Of a DNA stretch of 64,000 bases, positions 41,795-50,773 are shown piece by piece (the stretch's first letter is position 1; the number at the start of each line of letters is the position of its first letter). The notes beneath the pieces were generated by a model. That model was given only the letters and a program-made list of their open reading frames with translations. It ran no database searches and had not been told where the DNA came from. Origin of the DNA: Chloroflexota bacterium (GTDB lineage Bacteria; Chloroflexota; Dehalococcoidia; DSTF01; RBG-16-68-14); contig JAJCYW010000007.1 in assembly GCA_029262675.1 (NCBI GenBank), forward strand, positions 62,001 to 126,000. Reading direction: 5' to 3'. The translations under genes were made by a program, and so were the position numbers.

Positions 41795-42718
41795 CTATCG
41801 AACGCGCCACCGCAGCGCTGCGCCTGCGGCGAGGGCCGCGAGACCGAACGCCCCGGCTGCCAGCGCCCAGCCGAGCGATACACCGGTGGCAGAACCCGCG
41901 CCGCCGCTGCCGCCTTGACCGAGCGACGTGGGCACGCCAACGACGAACGGCATTGCGCCGCACGTGGACGGCGACAAGGTGACGCCACCGGAGAGTCTCG
42001 CGGGTCCGACGCGGCCCAGCACGGCGATCTCTTGGCCAAGATCGCTTCCTGGGAAATAGACCCAACCAAACGAACCGTCCTCGGCCACAGGCACACTGCC
42101 TTCATCGAACGTCGCGGACGCCGCATGCAGGACGCCGTCCTCGTCGAGGAAGTCAACGACAATCTCGATGACGGAGAGTCTGTCGCCGCTGACGGTCACG
42201 GCAGCATTGCCGTTTCCGCAGCCGCTCTCGGACGAGCCAACGCTACCCCAGTACGTGCGCGGCGGCGGCGGCACCCAGGCCATCGCAAACGTTCCGGCGC
42301 AACCGGGCCCGTCCGGCGGCTGGGAACTGAAGTTGCCGGAGACAGTCTCGCCATCGAACTGGCCGTCCAGATGGATGATCGTGAGGCCAAGGTTCAGCGG
42401 ATCGAACGTCTGGTCGAAGCTGCCATCATCGTTAATTGGCACATCGATCAGAACGTCGAAACTGGTGAAGTTGCCCAGCGGCGTCACCAGATCCGTCAGC
42501 TCCAACCCGATGACGCTCGTTCCTTCTCTGTTCACATAGAGTCCCGTCTCCGGGCCGGCGTAGACGGAACCCGTACTGCAACCGTCGCCCTCGCCATCGA
42601 TCGTGCCGAAGTACGACCCGCCCAGAGCCGGCCCCGCCGTCTGCGCGAATGCGGCCGCCTGAAATAGAATGGCCGCAGCCAGCAGCGTCCCGATCAGTAG
42701 TACAAGTAGCCGCATCAT
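41795..42718 (-). CDS. Secreted surface protein with C-terminal anchor (paralogue 3)
   Basis: 307 residues from ATG 42718, with GGAGGAGGG upstream; the frame stays open far upstream only because it is antisense to the next gene. It has a signal peptide ending FAQ. Module 1 has GCSTGSVYAGPETGLYVNRE and a DQTFDPLNLGLTIIHLDGQ stretch; module 2 has SGCGNGNAAVTVSGDRLSVI and FGWVYFPGSDLGQEIAVLG. The C-terminal helix GVSLGWALAAGAFGLAAL ends RWRVR. First gene of the three-paralogue tandem. Confidence 0.65.
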   Translation of the reverse strand: MMRLLVLLIGTLLAAAILFQAAAFAQTAGPALGGSYFGTIDGEGDGCSTGSVYAGPETGLYVNREGTSVIGLELTDLVTPLGNFTSFDVLIDVPINDDGSFDQTFDPLNLGLTIIHLDGQFDGETVSGNFSSQPPDGPGCAGTFAMAWVPPPPRTYWGSVGSSESGCGNGNAAVTVSGDRLSVIEIVVDFLDEDGVLHAASATFDEGSVPVAEDGSFGWVYFPGSDLGQEIAVLGRVGPARLSGGVTLSPSTCGAMPFVVGVPTSLGQGGSGGAGSATGVSLGWALAAGAFGLAALAAGAALRWRVR

Positions 42719-42839
42719 TGCACCGCCCTCCTCCTGTTTCGCATGGCGTCCGCCATGTCGCGCCCCTATTGTGCGCCCCGTTGCCGCGCTTGTCAACGCC
42801 CTTCGTCCGTGGCCGCGGGCCGTGCTATAGTCCAGCAAC

Positions 42840-42878
42840 ATGACGACCCCGGCCGAGCACTCCCGGTTCCTTTCGTGA
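42840..42878 (+). promoter_or_regulatory. 12-codon leader ORF overlapping the DUF1015 start
   Basis: ATG 42840 opens a 12-residue frame (MTTPAEHSRFLS) whose TGA overlaps the DUF1015 start codon as GTGA. TATAGT at 42826-42831 ends 8 bp before this ATG. The layout suggests a leaderless short ORF whose translation loads ribosomes onto the main gene. Confidence 0.4.
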
Positions 42879-44179
42879 CGGACTTCCAGCCCTTCCGCGG
42901 CCTGCGCTACAACGCCGCCGTCGCCGGCGATATCGGCGCGGCGCTCGCGCCCCCGTACGATGTCATCGACCCCGACGGCCAGACGGCGCTCCACGCCCAG
43001 AGCGACCACAACGTCATCAGGCTGGAGCTCGGGGAGCAGCGCCCCGGCGATAGCGACGCCGACAATCAGTACACCCGCGCCGCGCTGACGTTGCGTGAGT
43101 GGCGCGCGGACGGCGCGGTGATCCAGGACGAACAGCCCACGTTCTACGTCTACTTGCAGGAGTTCGAGCACGAAGGCAAACGGCGCACCCGCACGGCGCT
43201 GTTCGGGCGGCTGCGGCTGGAGGCGTGGGAGGCCGGCGTGATGCGGCCGCACGAGGAGACGATGCGCGGCCCGAAGGTCGATCGACTTAACCTGATGCGG
43301 CAGGTGCGAGCCAACGTCAGTCCGCTCTTCGCGCTCTACGACGACGCGCAGGGCCGCGTCGTTCCGTTGCTCGAGGGCGGCGAGCAGCTTATCGATACGA
43401 CGACGCCCGACGGCCAGCGCTACCAGCTCTTCGGCGTCAGCAACGCGGCGCAGGTACAGGCGCTGACGGAGGCGCTGTCCGATCGGCCGCTCTACATGCT
43501 GGACGGGCATCATCGCTACGAGACAGCGCTGGCCTATCGAGACGAGCGCCGGGACGCGGCCGCGAACTGGACCGGCGACGAAGGGGAGAACTTCGCGATG
43601 GTGGCGATCACGGCCGTCGGCGACGCCGGCCTGACGCTGCTGCCGACGCACCGGCTCGTGCGGCCGTCCGGGCCGCAGGACGACCTGCCGGAACGCCTGC
43701 GGCGCTTCTTCGAGGTCGAAGACGTGACGCCCAAGAGCTACGACGGCACGGCACTGCTGCGGCTGCTGGCCCGCCTGACGGCGGCCGGAGCGTCCGGCCA
43801 GACGGCGTTCGGCGCGCTGGGGCTCGAGGAGGGCCGCCTGCACTTGCTGACGCTGCGCGACGCGGCCGCCGTCCGCGCGCTGATGCCGGACAGCCCGCCC
43901 GTCCTACAGTCGCTGGACGTGAGCGTGCTGGAGCACGCGGTGATGCGCGAGACGTTGGGACTGCAGCCGGACACGCCCGGCGCGGTCGACTACACGGCCA
44001 ACGCGGCGCAGGCGATGGAGTTCGTCGAGCAGGCGAAGTGGCCGCTGGCGTTCCTGCTCAACGCCACACGCGTCGACCAGATCATCGAGACCGCGGACAT
44101 CGGCGGCCGCATGCCGGCCAAGTCGTCCTACTTCTACCCGAAGCTGATTACGGGGCTCGTCCTGAATTCGTTCGACTGA
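42875..44179 (+). CDS. DUF1015 family protein
   Basis: 434 residues from GTG 42875, where family homology begins (FQPFRGLRYN, then ALAPPYDVIDPDGQTAL). Other family blocks are NVIRLELGE, RPHEETMRGPKVDRLNLMRQ, LYMLDGHHRYETAL and DVSVLEHAVM. The biochemical role is unknown. The HHRYETA segment suggests a catalytic or nucleotide-binding site. In many genomes DUF1015 lies near serA and an aminotransferase, and both are found here at 45.4-48.2 kb, suggesting a link to serine metabolism. Confidence 0.85.
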   Translation: MTDFQPFRGLRYNAAVAGDIGAALAPPYDVIDPDGQTALHAQSDHNVIRLELGEQRPGDSDADNQYTRAALTLREWRADGAVIQDEQPTFYVYLQEFEHEGKRRTRTALFGRLRLEAWEAGVMRPHEETMRGPKVDRLNLMRQVRANVSPLFALYDDAQGRVVPLLEGGEQLIDTTTPDGQRYQLFGVSNAAQVQALTEALSDRPLYMLDGHHRYETALAYRDERRDAAANWTGDEGENFAMVAITAVGDAGLTLLPTHRLVRPSGPQDDLPERLRRFFEVEDVTPKSYDGTALLRLLARLTAAGASGQTAFGALGLEEGRLHLLTLRDAAAVRALMPDSPPVLQSLDVSVLEHAVMRETLGLQPDTPGAVDYTANAAQAMEFVEQAKWPLAFLLNATRVDQIIETADIGGRMPAKSSYFYPKLITGLVLNSFD

Positions 44180-44206
44180 GGTTGAACGGCTGTGGCCTTT
44201 CAGCTT

Positions 44207-44235
44207 CAGCTACGCGACTAGTGGGCGCGTAGCTG
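44207..44235. terminator. Hairpin between convergent DUF1015 and capA genes
   Basis: CAGCTACGCG (44207-44216) and CGCGTAGCTG (44226-44235), a perfect 10-bp stem with a 9-bp loop. No T tract; position suggests a bidirectional terminator. Confidence 0.5.
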
Positions 44236-44250
44236 GACCGCTCGGCAGCG

Positions 44251-45348
44251 TTACTGCCCCTGCGCGATCTCGTTGAGCGCCTCGATGCGCTGTAGGATCG
44301 CTCCGGCTTCTGCCGCCGTTGCCGGGCGCGGGCGGTTCTCCACTGGATCGATGAAGACGGGCTCGACAGAGATGTCGATGACGGCTTCGTCGCTGAAGGT
44401 GACCGTGACGACGCCGGTCTCGAACGCGCGCGGGCCAAGAGTCGCCAAGTCCTCGGCGTCCAGGTCGAAGACGAAGTTTCCCAGGCTGTAGATGATCAGC
44501 CCGTCGCCGTAGCGCTCCCAGCCCTGCAGCGTATGCGGATGGTGGCCCAGCACAATCAGCGCCCCGGCGTCGATGGCGGCGCGGGCGAAGAGCCGCTGTT
44601 CGAGCGTCGGTTCGTCCACGTACTCGATCCCGCTATGCAGCGAGACCACGACTACGTCCGCCGTCTCCGCAGCCGCCGTCACGCCGGCCGCGATGCCATC
44701 GGCGGTCGCCAGCGCAACGCCCGGTGCGTCCGGGCCGGCGAACGTGTTCAGCAGAACGTCGGTGTACGAGAGGAACGCGACGCGCAGGCCATTCGCTTCG
44801 ATGATGTGCGGACGGGCGGCTGCCGTGTCGTCGTCACCCGCGCCAGAGTAGCCGATGTCATATCGCTCCAGCGCGTCTATCGTGTCGGCGATGCCGTCCG
44901 GGCCGAAGTCGGCCGTGTGGTTGTTGCCCAGCGCGACGACATCGATGCCCGCGACAACCAGACCCGCCGCGAAGCGCGGCGGCGTGCGGAACGTGTAGAG
45001 CTTCTCCTCCGCGACACCACGCTCAGTAAACGCCACTTCCAGATTCGCGACCGCAATGTCGGCTTCCCGAAGCAGGTGCCAGATGCGCTGGTACGGGTAG
45101 CCGAAACCGTGTTCATCCATTAGCGTGGTCAAGTCACGGGCCAGCATCACATCGCCGACGGCCGCCAGGGTCACGATACGGTCAGGCGTCGGCGTCAGTT
45201 CCACTGCCGTCGGCGTCGGTTCCACGGTAGCGGTGGCAGTGGACTGCTGCGCTGCGGCCGCAGGCGCGGGCGGCCCGTCGTTGTCACCACAGGCGAATAG
45301 AGAGAGCCCCGCAACGAACGCTGCGGCAATCAGCGCTTTCTGCATCAT
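44251..45348 (-). CDS. CapA-family lipoprotein (PGA_cap metallophosphatase fold)
   Basis: About 365 residues from ATG 45348. Lipobox LSLFAC followed by a Pro/Thr/Ala-rich linker places it on the outer face of the membrane. The CapA domain has AAVGDVMLARDL, ADIAVANLEVAFTERG, ALGNNHTADFG, VSLHSGIEY and LGHHPHTLQGWE, the metal-binding positions of the calcineurin-like PGA_cap fold. CapA takes part in poly-gamma-glutamate capsule export; stand-alone members may be hydrolases. No capBC genes are nearby. Confidence 0.85.
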   Translation of the reverse strand: MMQKALIAAAFVAGLSLFACGDNDGPPAPAAAAQQSTATATVEPTPTAVELTPTPDRIVTLAAVGDVMLARDLTTLMDEHGFGYPYQRIWHLLREADIAVANLEVAFTERGVAEEKLYTFRTPPRFAAGLVVAGIDVVALGNNHTADFGPDGIADTIDALERYDIGYSGAGDDDTAAARPHIIEANGLRVAFLSYTDVLLNTFAGPDAPGVALATADGIAAGVTAAAETADVVVVSLHSGIEYVDEPTLEQRLFARAAIDAGALIVLGHHPHTLQGWERYGDGLIIYSLGNFVFDLDAEDLATLGPRAFETGVVTVTFSDEAVIDISVEPVFIDPVENRPRPATAAEAGAILQRIEALNEIAQGQ

Positions 45349-45417
45349 GGCGATGGGACTATAGCGTAAGGGCCGCACCGCCGCCGCAGGTGCACCATAG
45401 AGATGACGGTGGCCGGC

Positions 45418-46992
45418 CTAGACCCGTGCCAGGCGCGCGGAGTGGAGGTCGGGGATCGACTCGAGCTGCTCCAACTGCTCTGGCGAGACCTCGTCATCGA
45501 GGCCCAACACCATCAACGCCCGTCCCCGCACCGCCTCGCGGCCGAGGTGCATGAAGCTGATGTTGATGTCGTGGCCCTCCAGGAAACCGCCGACGGCGCC
45601 CACCATGCCGGGCCTGTCCAGGTTCTCGCAGATCAGCAGGTAGCCCTCGCCGGTCGGGATCTCCACCCAGAAATCGTTCACGCGCTCGATGTGCGTCGCG
45701 CCGTGCGAGAACGTGCCCGAGATCGTGACCTGGCGCTCGCCGGCGTCGATGCGCACGGTGAGCAGGTTGGTGTACTCGTCCGAGGGCGACTTGCGCTCCG
45801 AAATCTTGAGGCCGCGTTCTTCCGCGACGAGGCTGGCGTTGACCACGGTCACGTTCTCCTCGCTGACAGGCGCGAGGAGGCCCTTGATAACGGCGGCCTT
45901 CAGCGGCGTCGTATCGTGGTTGGCGAGCTCGCCGAGGTACTCGATCTCGACCGACTGGAGCTGTCCGTCGCAGAGCTGCGTCGCCAGCGACGCGGTGCGC
46001 TCCGCGACATCGAAGAAGGGCCGCAGCACCTCCATGGTCTCCGGGGAGACGAGCGGCGCGTTGACCGCGTAGCGCGCGGGCTCGCCGCGCAGGACCGCCA
46101 GCACCTGCTCGGCGACGTCCAGGGCAGCGCGTTCCTGCGCCTCCTCCGTGAGCGCGCCCAGATGCGGCGTGACGATGATCTTGTCGTGGCGCAGCAGCGG
46201 CGAGTCGCCGGGCGGCTCATCCCGGAACACGTCCAGCGCTGCTCCGGCTACCCGGCCGCTGTCCAGCGCCCGCATCAGCGCGTCGCCGTCGATCAGCTCT
46301 CCGCGGGCGGTGTTGATGATGCGGACGCCAGGCTTCACCTTAGCCAGCGTCTCGTCATCCAGCAGGTCGCGGGTGGCGGGCGTCAGGCGGATGTGCAGGC
46401 TGATGAAATCGGACTGCTCCAGCAGTTCGTCCAGCGTTACCAGCTCCACGCCGAGGCTGTGGGCACGTTCCGCCACTACGTACGGGTCGTGCGCGATGAC
46501 GCGCATCTCCATTCCCCGCATCCGCAGCGCGACCTCCGTGCCGACCTGGCCCAGGCCAACGAGACCCAGCGTCTTGCCGCGCAGCTCCACGCCGATGAAC
46601 TGCTGCCGCTCCCAGCGGCCGGCGCGCAGCGAGGTGTAGGCTTCGGGCAGTTGGCGCGCCGACGCCAGCATCAGCGCGATAGTGTGCTCGGCGGCGGAGA
46701 GAGTGTTGCCTGTCGGTGTGTTGACGACCACGATGCCGTGTTCGGTCGCGGCGTCGAGGTCGATGTTGTCGACGCCGCTCCCGGCGCGGCCGATCACCTG
46801 CAGCTTGGCACCAGCCTCGATGACGTCTCTCGTGACGTTCGTGCCAGAGCGGACGACGAGCGCCTCGCAGTCCGCGATCGCCTCGTGCAGCGCCGCGCCG
46901 GCGAGCTTGGGACGCACGACGACCTCGGCCTCGCGGCTAAGGAGATCGATCCCGTCCTGTGCGATCGGGTCGGTAACAAGGATCCTCGGCAT
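45418..46992 (-). CDS. serA: D-3-phosphoglycerate dehydrogenase
   Basis: 524 residues, the long bacterial form. The NAD domain has LGLVGLGQVGTEVALR and GRAGSGVDNIDLDAA; catalytic Arg, Glu and His are in INTARGELID, the following region and VTPHLGALTEEAQ. An allosteric substrate-binding domain follows, and a C-terminal ACT domain (LLICENLDRPGMVGAVGGFL) allows serine feedback. First step of serine synthesis. It follows the aminotransferase gene on the same strand by 128 bp. Confidence 0.95.
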   Translation of the reverse strand: MPRILVTDPIAQDGIDLLSREAEVVVRPKLAGAALHEAIADCEALVVRSGTNVTRDVIEAGAKLQVIGRAGSGVDNIDLDAATEHGIVVVNTPTGNTLSAAEHTIALMLASARQLPEAYTSLRAGRWERQQFIGVELRGKTLGLVGLGQVGTEVALRMRGMEMRVIAHDPYVVAERAHSLGVELVTLDELLEQSDFISLHIRLTPATRDLLDDETLAKVKPGVRIINTARGELIDGDALMRALDSGRVAGAALDVFRDEPPGDSPLLRHDKIIVTPHLGALTEEAQERAALDVAEQVLAVLRGEPARYAVNAPLVSPETMEVLRPFFDVAERTASLATQLCDGQLQSVEIEYLGELANHDTTPLKAAVIKGLLAPVSEENVTVVNASLVAEERGLKISERKSPSDEYTNLLTVRIDAGERQVTISGTFSHGATHIERVNDFWVEIPTGEGYLLICENLDRPGMVGAVGGFLEGHDINISFMHLGREAVRGRALMVLGLDDEVSPEQLEQLESIPDLHSARLARV

Positions 46993-47120
46993 TAGCGGTC
47001 CCTCGCGTGGATCGTCTTAGTCGCGTATCGCCGCGCCTTGGGCATCTGGCGGCGCGCCTTCGCGCCTCGGGTGGCGCACCGCCACGCCTTGAGCGGCGCG
47101 ACGGTCTCTCAGCCCAGTGG

Positions 47121-48236
47121 TTAGCGGACCTGCGCCGCCTCCGGCAACTGGTAGCCCAGCCGCGGCAGCGCCTGGCGCAAGGCATCGAACGTGGCGTCCA
47201 GATCCTCGACGCTGGCCCAGCCCAGGTGCCCGATCCGGAAGATCTTGCCGGCCAGCTTGGCCTGCCCGCCGGCCATCACGACGCCGTACTCCTCGCGCAT
47301 CATCTTGTTCAACGCGCCGCCGTCGACACCGTCCGGCACCTTCACCGCCGTCACCGTGTTGGAGGCTGAGGCCTCGTCGGCGGCGAAGAGCTCCAGGCCG
47401 AGTGCCTTCACGCCGCGCCGTGTATGCTCCCCTAGTCCGACGTGGCGCTCCACGATGCCGCCGATACCCTCCGCAATCAGCGTGTTCAGCGCGACGTCCA
47501 TCGCGTAGAACTGCGAGACAGCGGGCGTCCATGGCGTCTGGCTCTTCTCCAGGAAGTCCTTGGCTTTCGTGAGGTCAAAGTAGAAGCGCGGCATCTTCGC
47601 CTGCTCGACCGCTTGCCAGGCACGCGTGCTGATGGAAACCATCGCCAGGCCCGGCGGCACCATCCAGCCCTTCTGCGAGCCGGTGCCGACGAAGTCGAGG
47701 TCCCACGCATCGACGGAGCACGGGAGCGAGCCGAGGCTGCTGATCGCGTCGACCATGATCAACACATCGGGCCGGGCGCCGCGGAGCGCGGCGGCCAGCG
47801 CCTGCAGGTCGTTCGTGACGCCCGTTGAGGTCTCGTTGTGCGTCAGCATCACGGCCGTCAGCGAGGGATCCTTCTCCAATGCCTCCGCCACCAGCTTCGG
47901 GTCGGCGGCTGTGCCCCAGTCGAAGGCCAGCCGCTCCACCTGCGCGCCGTACGTCTCGGCGATCGTCGCGAAACGGTCGCCGAACGCACCTATGGAGACG
48001 CCGAGCACGTGGTCGCCAGGCGAGAGGGCATTGACGACCATCGCCTCCATCACGCCGGTGCCGGAGGCCGTCAGTACAAACAAGTCGTTCTCAGTCTGGA
48101 AGAGCGTCTTCAGCCGTTCCGTAACGCGAACGATCAGTTCCTTGAACTCGGGTCCGCGGTGGTTGATCATCTGGCGGCTCATCGCTTCCAGTACATCTTC
48201 GGGGCAGGGCGTCGGGCCGGGGACTCGCAGGTTCAC
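47121..48236 (-). CDS. Class V aminotransferase (serine-pyruvate/phosphoserine type)
   Basis: 371 residues. RVPGPTPCPEDVLEAMS and INHRGPEFKEL start the fold; PLP is held by TASGTGVMEA, HNETSTGV, VDAISSLGS and the Schiff-base Lys in GTGSQKGWMVPPG. It resembles serine-glyoxylate/alanine-glyoxylate aminotransferases that substitute for SerC beside SerA in many Chloroflexota and archaea. Upstream of serA in the same direction, so likely phosphohydroxypyruvate to phosphoserine, or serine turnover. Confidence 0.87.
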   Translation of the reverse strand: MNLRVPGPTPCPEDVLEAMSRQMINHRGPEFKELIVRVTERLKTLFQTENDLFVLTASGTGVMEAMVVNALSPGDHVLGVSIGAFGDRFATIAETYGAQVERLAFDWGTAADPKLVAEALEKDPSLTAVMLTHNETSTGVTNDLQALAAALRGARPDVLIMVDAISSLGSLPCSVDAWDLDFVGTGSQKGWMVPPGLAMVSISTRAWQAVEQAKMPRFYFDLTKAKDFLEKSQTPWTPAVSQFYAMDVALNTLIAEGIGGIVERHVGLGEHTRRGVKALGLELFAADEASASNTVTAVKVPDGVDGGALNKMMREEYGVVMAGGQAKLAGKIFRIGHLGWASVEDLDATFDALRQALPRLGYQLPEAAQVR

Positions 48237-48343
48237 GATGCAACTCCTATATTGGGGGGAAGATACAACTTATGATACGAAAGCGGTTGGTGAGGGACAA
48301 GGTGGCGGGGGGCGCTTGGCGGCGCCGCTGGACAGGAGTCGCT

Positions 48344-48375
48344 TGACAGCCTCGCCAGGCAGTAGTAGTATAATC
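48344..48375 (+). promoter_or_regulatory. Candidate promoter of the surface-protein run
   Basis: TTGACA at 48344-48349; TATAAT at 48370-48375 gives a 20-bp spacer, while the overlapping TAGTAT at 48367 gives 17 bp. Transcription from here would leave a ~130-base leader with a small GCTTGG/CCAAGC hairpin before the gene at 48510. No gene is seen in the 273-bp gap. Confidence 0.45.
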
Positions 48376-48509
48376 GCGTAAAGGCGGTGACGTATGAACA
48401 AACGCGAACTTCCAGTTTTCGTGTTCTGTAGTATTCTGTACGGGCTTGGGTAGCCAAGCGTAATGGTGGTTGCCTCATAGACTCCATGTGAGCCAAGGAG
48501 AAGCGCGTC

Positions 48510-49196
48510 ATGCCTATCTCACGATTCTTCCGCCCTGCCAGGCTCATATTCATGCTGGCGGCGTTCGCCGCGGTGATAGGCGGCTTCTTCCTCGCAACTA
48601 CCGTATTCGGCGGACACTCGCCGAGCGGAGCAGAGTATTCACGACCGAAGAGTTCTGGTCCGTCAACCCATTTCACTATGAGGCCTGAGGATCCGGGGTT
48701 CGTCGACTTCCTAACCGACTTTTCGGACTTTCCCATCTATTGGGTAGGTGATGAGATCAATGGGCTTTCGCTCGATTACATTGCTCGCAACGTCTTCTCG
48801 CCTGAAGTTGGCATCACGACGAACACGCTTACGTTCTTCTACGGAGAATGCGTATTCAGAGAGGCTCCCGCGGAGGGAGGTTGCTCGCGTCCTTTGACGA
48901 TTGTTGTCGAACCTTACTGTCTCGTTCCGCCGGAGATGATCGCGCCTGAGGCAGCCACAGCTGGTATGGCGCGAGTTCGTGATGCTGCTGACGCGATGAT
49001 GGCCGGCGGTGGGCTCAGGATTTGGACGGGTAGCGCCACAATAAAGATCTATGCCTCCAGCCTTGAACTCATCGACGACGCGACGGCTGCGCTCGTCTCC
49101 GTGAATGGTTTGGGACCCTCAGATACGGCCGATGCGTTACCTGCCCCAGACCGGGACTGTTCGGAATATGAGATGGTTCCGTATCCCGCCCAATGA
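48510..49196 (+). CDS. Exported hypothetical protein
   Basis: 228 residues, not recognised. AAGGAG lies 9 bp before the ATG. An N-terminal hydrophobic helix (LIFMLAAFAAVIGGFFLATT) acts as signal or anchor; the outer part has four Cys in CVFREAPAEGGC, YCLV and the late DRDC. Next gene overlaps by 4 bp. Part of a block of secreted proteins. Confidence 0.6.
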   Translation: MPISRFFRPARLIFMLAAFAAVIGGFFLATTVFGGHSPSGAEYSRPKSSGPSTHFTMRPEDPGFVDFLTDFSDFPIYWVGDEINGLSLDYIARNVFSPEVGITTNTLTFFYGECVFREAPAEGGCSRPLTIVVEPYCLVPPEMIAPEAATAGMARVRDAADAMMAGGGLRIWTGSATIKIYASSLELIDDATAALVSVNGLGPSDTADALPAPDRDCSEYEMVPYPAQ

Positions 49197-49588
49197 TGCA
49201 TTCTAAGGGCGTCATCAGGGCGGGCCTCAATCATTCGCCAACACGGGGTGTATTCGTCGTGTTCGGTAGCGTTGCGGTCTATCTAGCCCTTGGACTACCT
49301 GTCTACTGGCTGTACTTCAAGATTAGCGGCACAATATATGACCCCACACTTCGCGAAGGGCTTGCAGCTCTTGAAGCCGTGTTTTACGTGTCCTACGCCC
49401 TACATCTTATCGGCAGTCTTGCCGGGTCTGCCTTGTTGTCCAAATGGGCAAGAGCGCCTTTGTTTCCAGTGTTGATTGCGTTTGGTTTACTGCTCGCCAT
49501 TCTGGCGTACCCAACGATTGCTACTCTATCCTTCCTCAACGTTTGTGAGAGCAACGTGTCATTCCCGATGGGAGGTATGAACTGCTGA
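49193..49588 (+). CDS. Small integral membrane protein, hypothetical
   Basis: 131 residues with three likely transmembrane helices (GVFVVFGSVAVYLALGLPVY, AVFYVSYALHLIGSLAG, FPVLIAFGLLLAILAYP). The end carries two Cys (NVCESN and the terminal MNC). Overlaps the previous gene ATG/TGA by 4 bp, so the two are coupled. Unknown function. Confidence 0.6.
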   Translation: MMHSKGVIRAGLNHSPTRGVFVVFGSVAVYLALGLPVYWLYFKISGTIYDPTLREGLAALEAVFYVSYALHLIGSLAGSALLSKWARAPLFPVLIAFGLLLAILAYPTIATLSFLNVCESNVSFPMGGMNC

Positions 49589-49694
49589 ACGAGGAAGGAA
49601 CCGGCATTGGCTTCAATGTCTGATGGGAGCGGTCATCTTGGGCACTTGAGCCGGTAACGAATGGAGCGGGCCTGGTGCATAGGAGACGACAACA

Positions 49695-50762
49695 ATGAGT
49701 TTACAGGCGTGGTGTAATCGGTGGATCGGGTTAGCTGTACTTCTTGCGACAGCCGGGATGGCCGGGTTCCTAGCTGGCATCGTCGGTCTGCAACTCGCAA
49801 GCGCTGGAGAAACCCCCTACCCGGCCGGCCTCCTTTCCTATACCTATGGCGAAGGCAGCAATTGTAGCATGGGATCAGAAATAGATCCTATCAACTTGGT
49901 TTTCGTCAATCACGGTTATTCTGATGAAATCTCCGCACAGGCAGCGAATCACGGCGGTTGGTCTCATGATGCGGGATCCACGCAGCTTCTCGGTGATCAG
50001 TTCCGGTGCGAGGAGATGACTTCGCAAGCGGCAAGCAACCGGGATTTCCCGCTCCAGCCCAGGTTCCATATGCGGTATTACGAACACTTTACTGGTCCAC
50101 CGAACCCTGTGCGCCGCGACGTCGACGACCTACGTTCTATAGCTTCATCTAGCGCCCATCACGAAGACGCAGCCACTTGCGGACACGCCCCCGATGACGA
50201 CACGGAGGAGTTCACTTACCCTTGGGCGACTGTGTACGGGGGCTTCAACCGTGGACGTGAGGACATCCGGAAGAATTGGGTGGCCAACTCGGATCACGTC
50301 TTGGAGGACATACGGTACTGGGATAACAAGTTGCCCATGGAGCAATGTGATCACAACCCACCCTTCGAACACGGAATAGCCACTGGTGACGGATGGGTGT
50401 ACTACATCCGGACGTTTGACGCCACGACCGATTACGATGACGACGGCTGCAAGAACGAAGCGGAACTCCAAACAGTTGCCGGCAGCGAAACGTCCGGCGG
50501 GCGGCGTGACCCGACTGATCCGTGGGACTGGTACGACGTGAACCAGGACGGCGTGATCGACCTGCTGAACGATATTCTGGGCGTCATCCAGCACTACCAG
50601 CCTGCCTCTGGCGGCGCACCGCCTTACCACATCGCTTTCGACCGCGGCGCATTCGACGGCCACCCTTGGGAAATGACCGCACCGGATGGCGTGATCGACC
50701 TGTTGAATGACATCCTGGGCGTCATCCGACAGTACACCCCCACAGGATGCACATGGATATAA
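49695..50762 (+). CDS. Secreted protein with C-terminal dockerin-like repeat pair
   Basis: 355 residues. Signal peptide (AVLLATAGMAGFLAGIVGL), a unique Cys-containing domain rich in His and acidic residues, then DATTDYDDDGCKNEAE. The C-terminus has two repeats, DVNQDGVIDLLNDILGVIQ and PDGVIDLLNDILGVI, joined by a PPY...FDRG linker. DxNxDGxID is an EF-hand/dockerin type I calcium loop. The two repeats are also ~90% alike at the DNA level (near 50550 and 50689). The same module ends the next gene. Function unknown. Confidence 0.68.
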   Translation: MSLQAWCNRWIGLAVLLATAGMAGFLAGIVGLQLASAGETPYPAGLLSYTYGEGSNCSMGSEIDPINLVFVNHGYSDEISAQAANHGGWSHDAGSTQLLGDQFRCEEMTSQAASNRDFPLQPRFHMRYYEHFTGPPNPVRRDVDDLRSIASSSAHHEDAATCGHAPDDDTEEFTYPWATVYGGFNRGREDIRKNWVANSDHVLEDIRYWDNKLPMEQCDHNPPFEHGIATGDGWVYYIRTFDATTDYDDDGCKNEAELQTVAGSETSGGRRDPTDPWDWYDVNQDGVIDLLNDILGVIQHYQPASGGAPPYHIAFDRGAFDGHPWEMTAPDGVIDLLNDILGVIRQYTPTGCTWI

Positions 50763-50773
50763 GGAGGTTCCCC

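Noticed and set aside
42719..43843. Upstream extension of the third surface-protein frame
   Set aside because: It is antisense to the DUF1015 gene; the signal peptide and GGAGGAGGG place the true start at 42718.
45403..46995. Long 530-codon plus-strand open frame
   Set aside because: It is exactly antisense to serA, has an Arg/Asp/Val-rich low-complexity composition and no recognisable domain; it is a GC-rich shadow frame.
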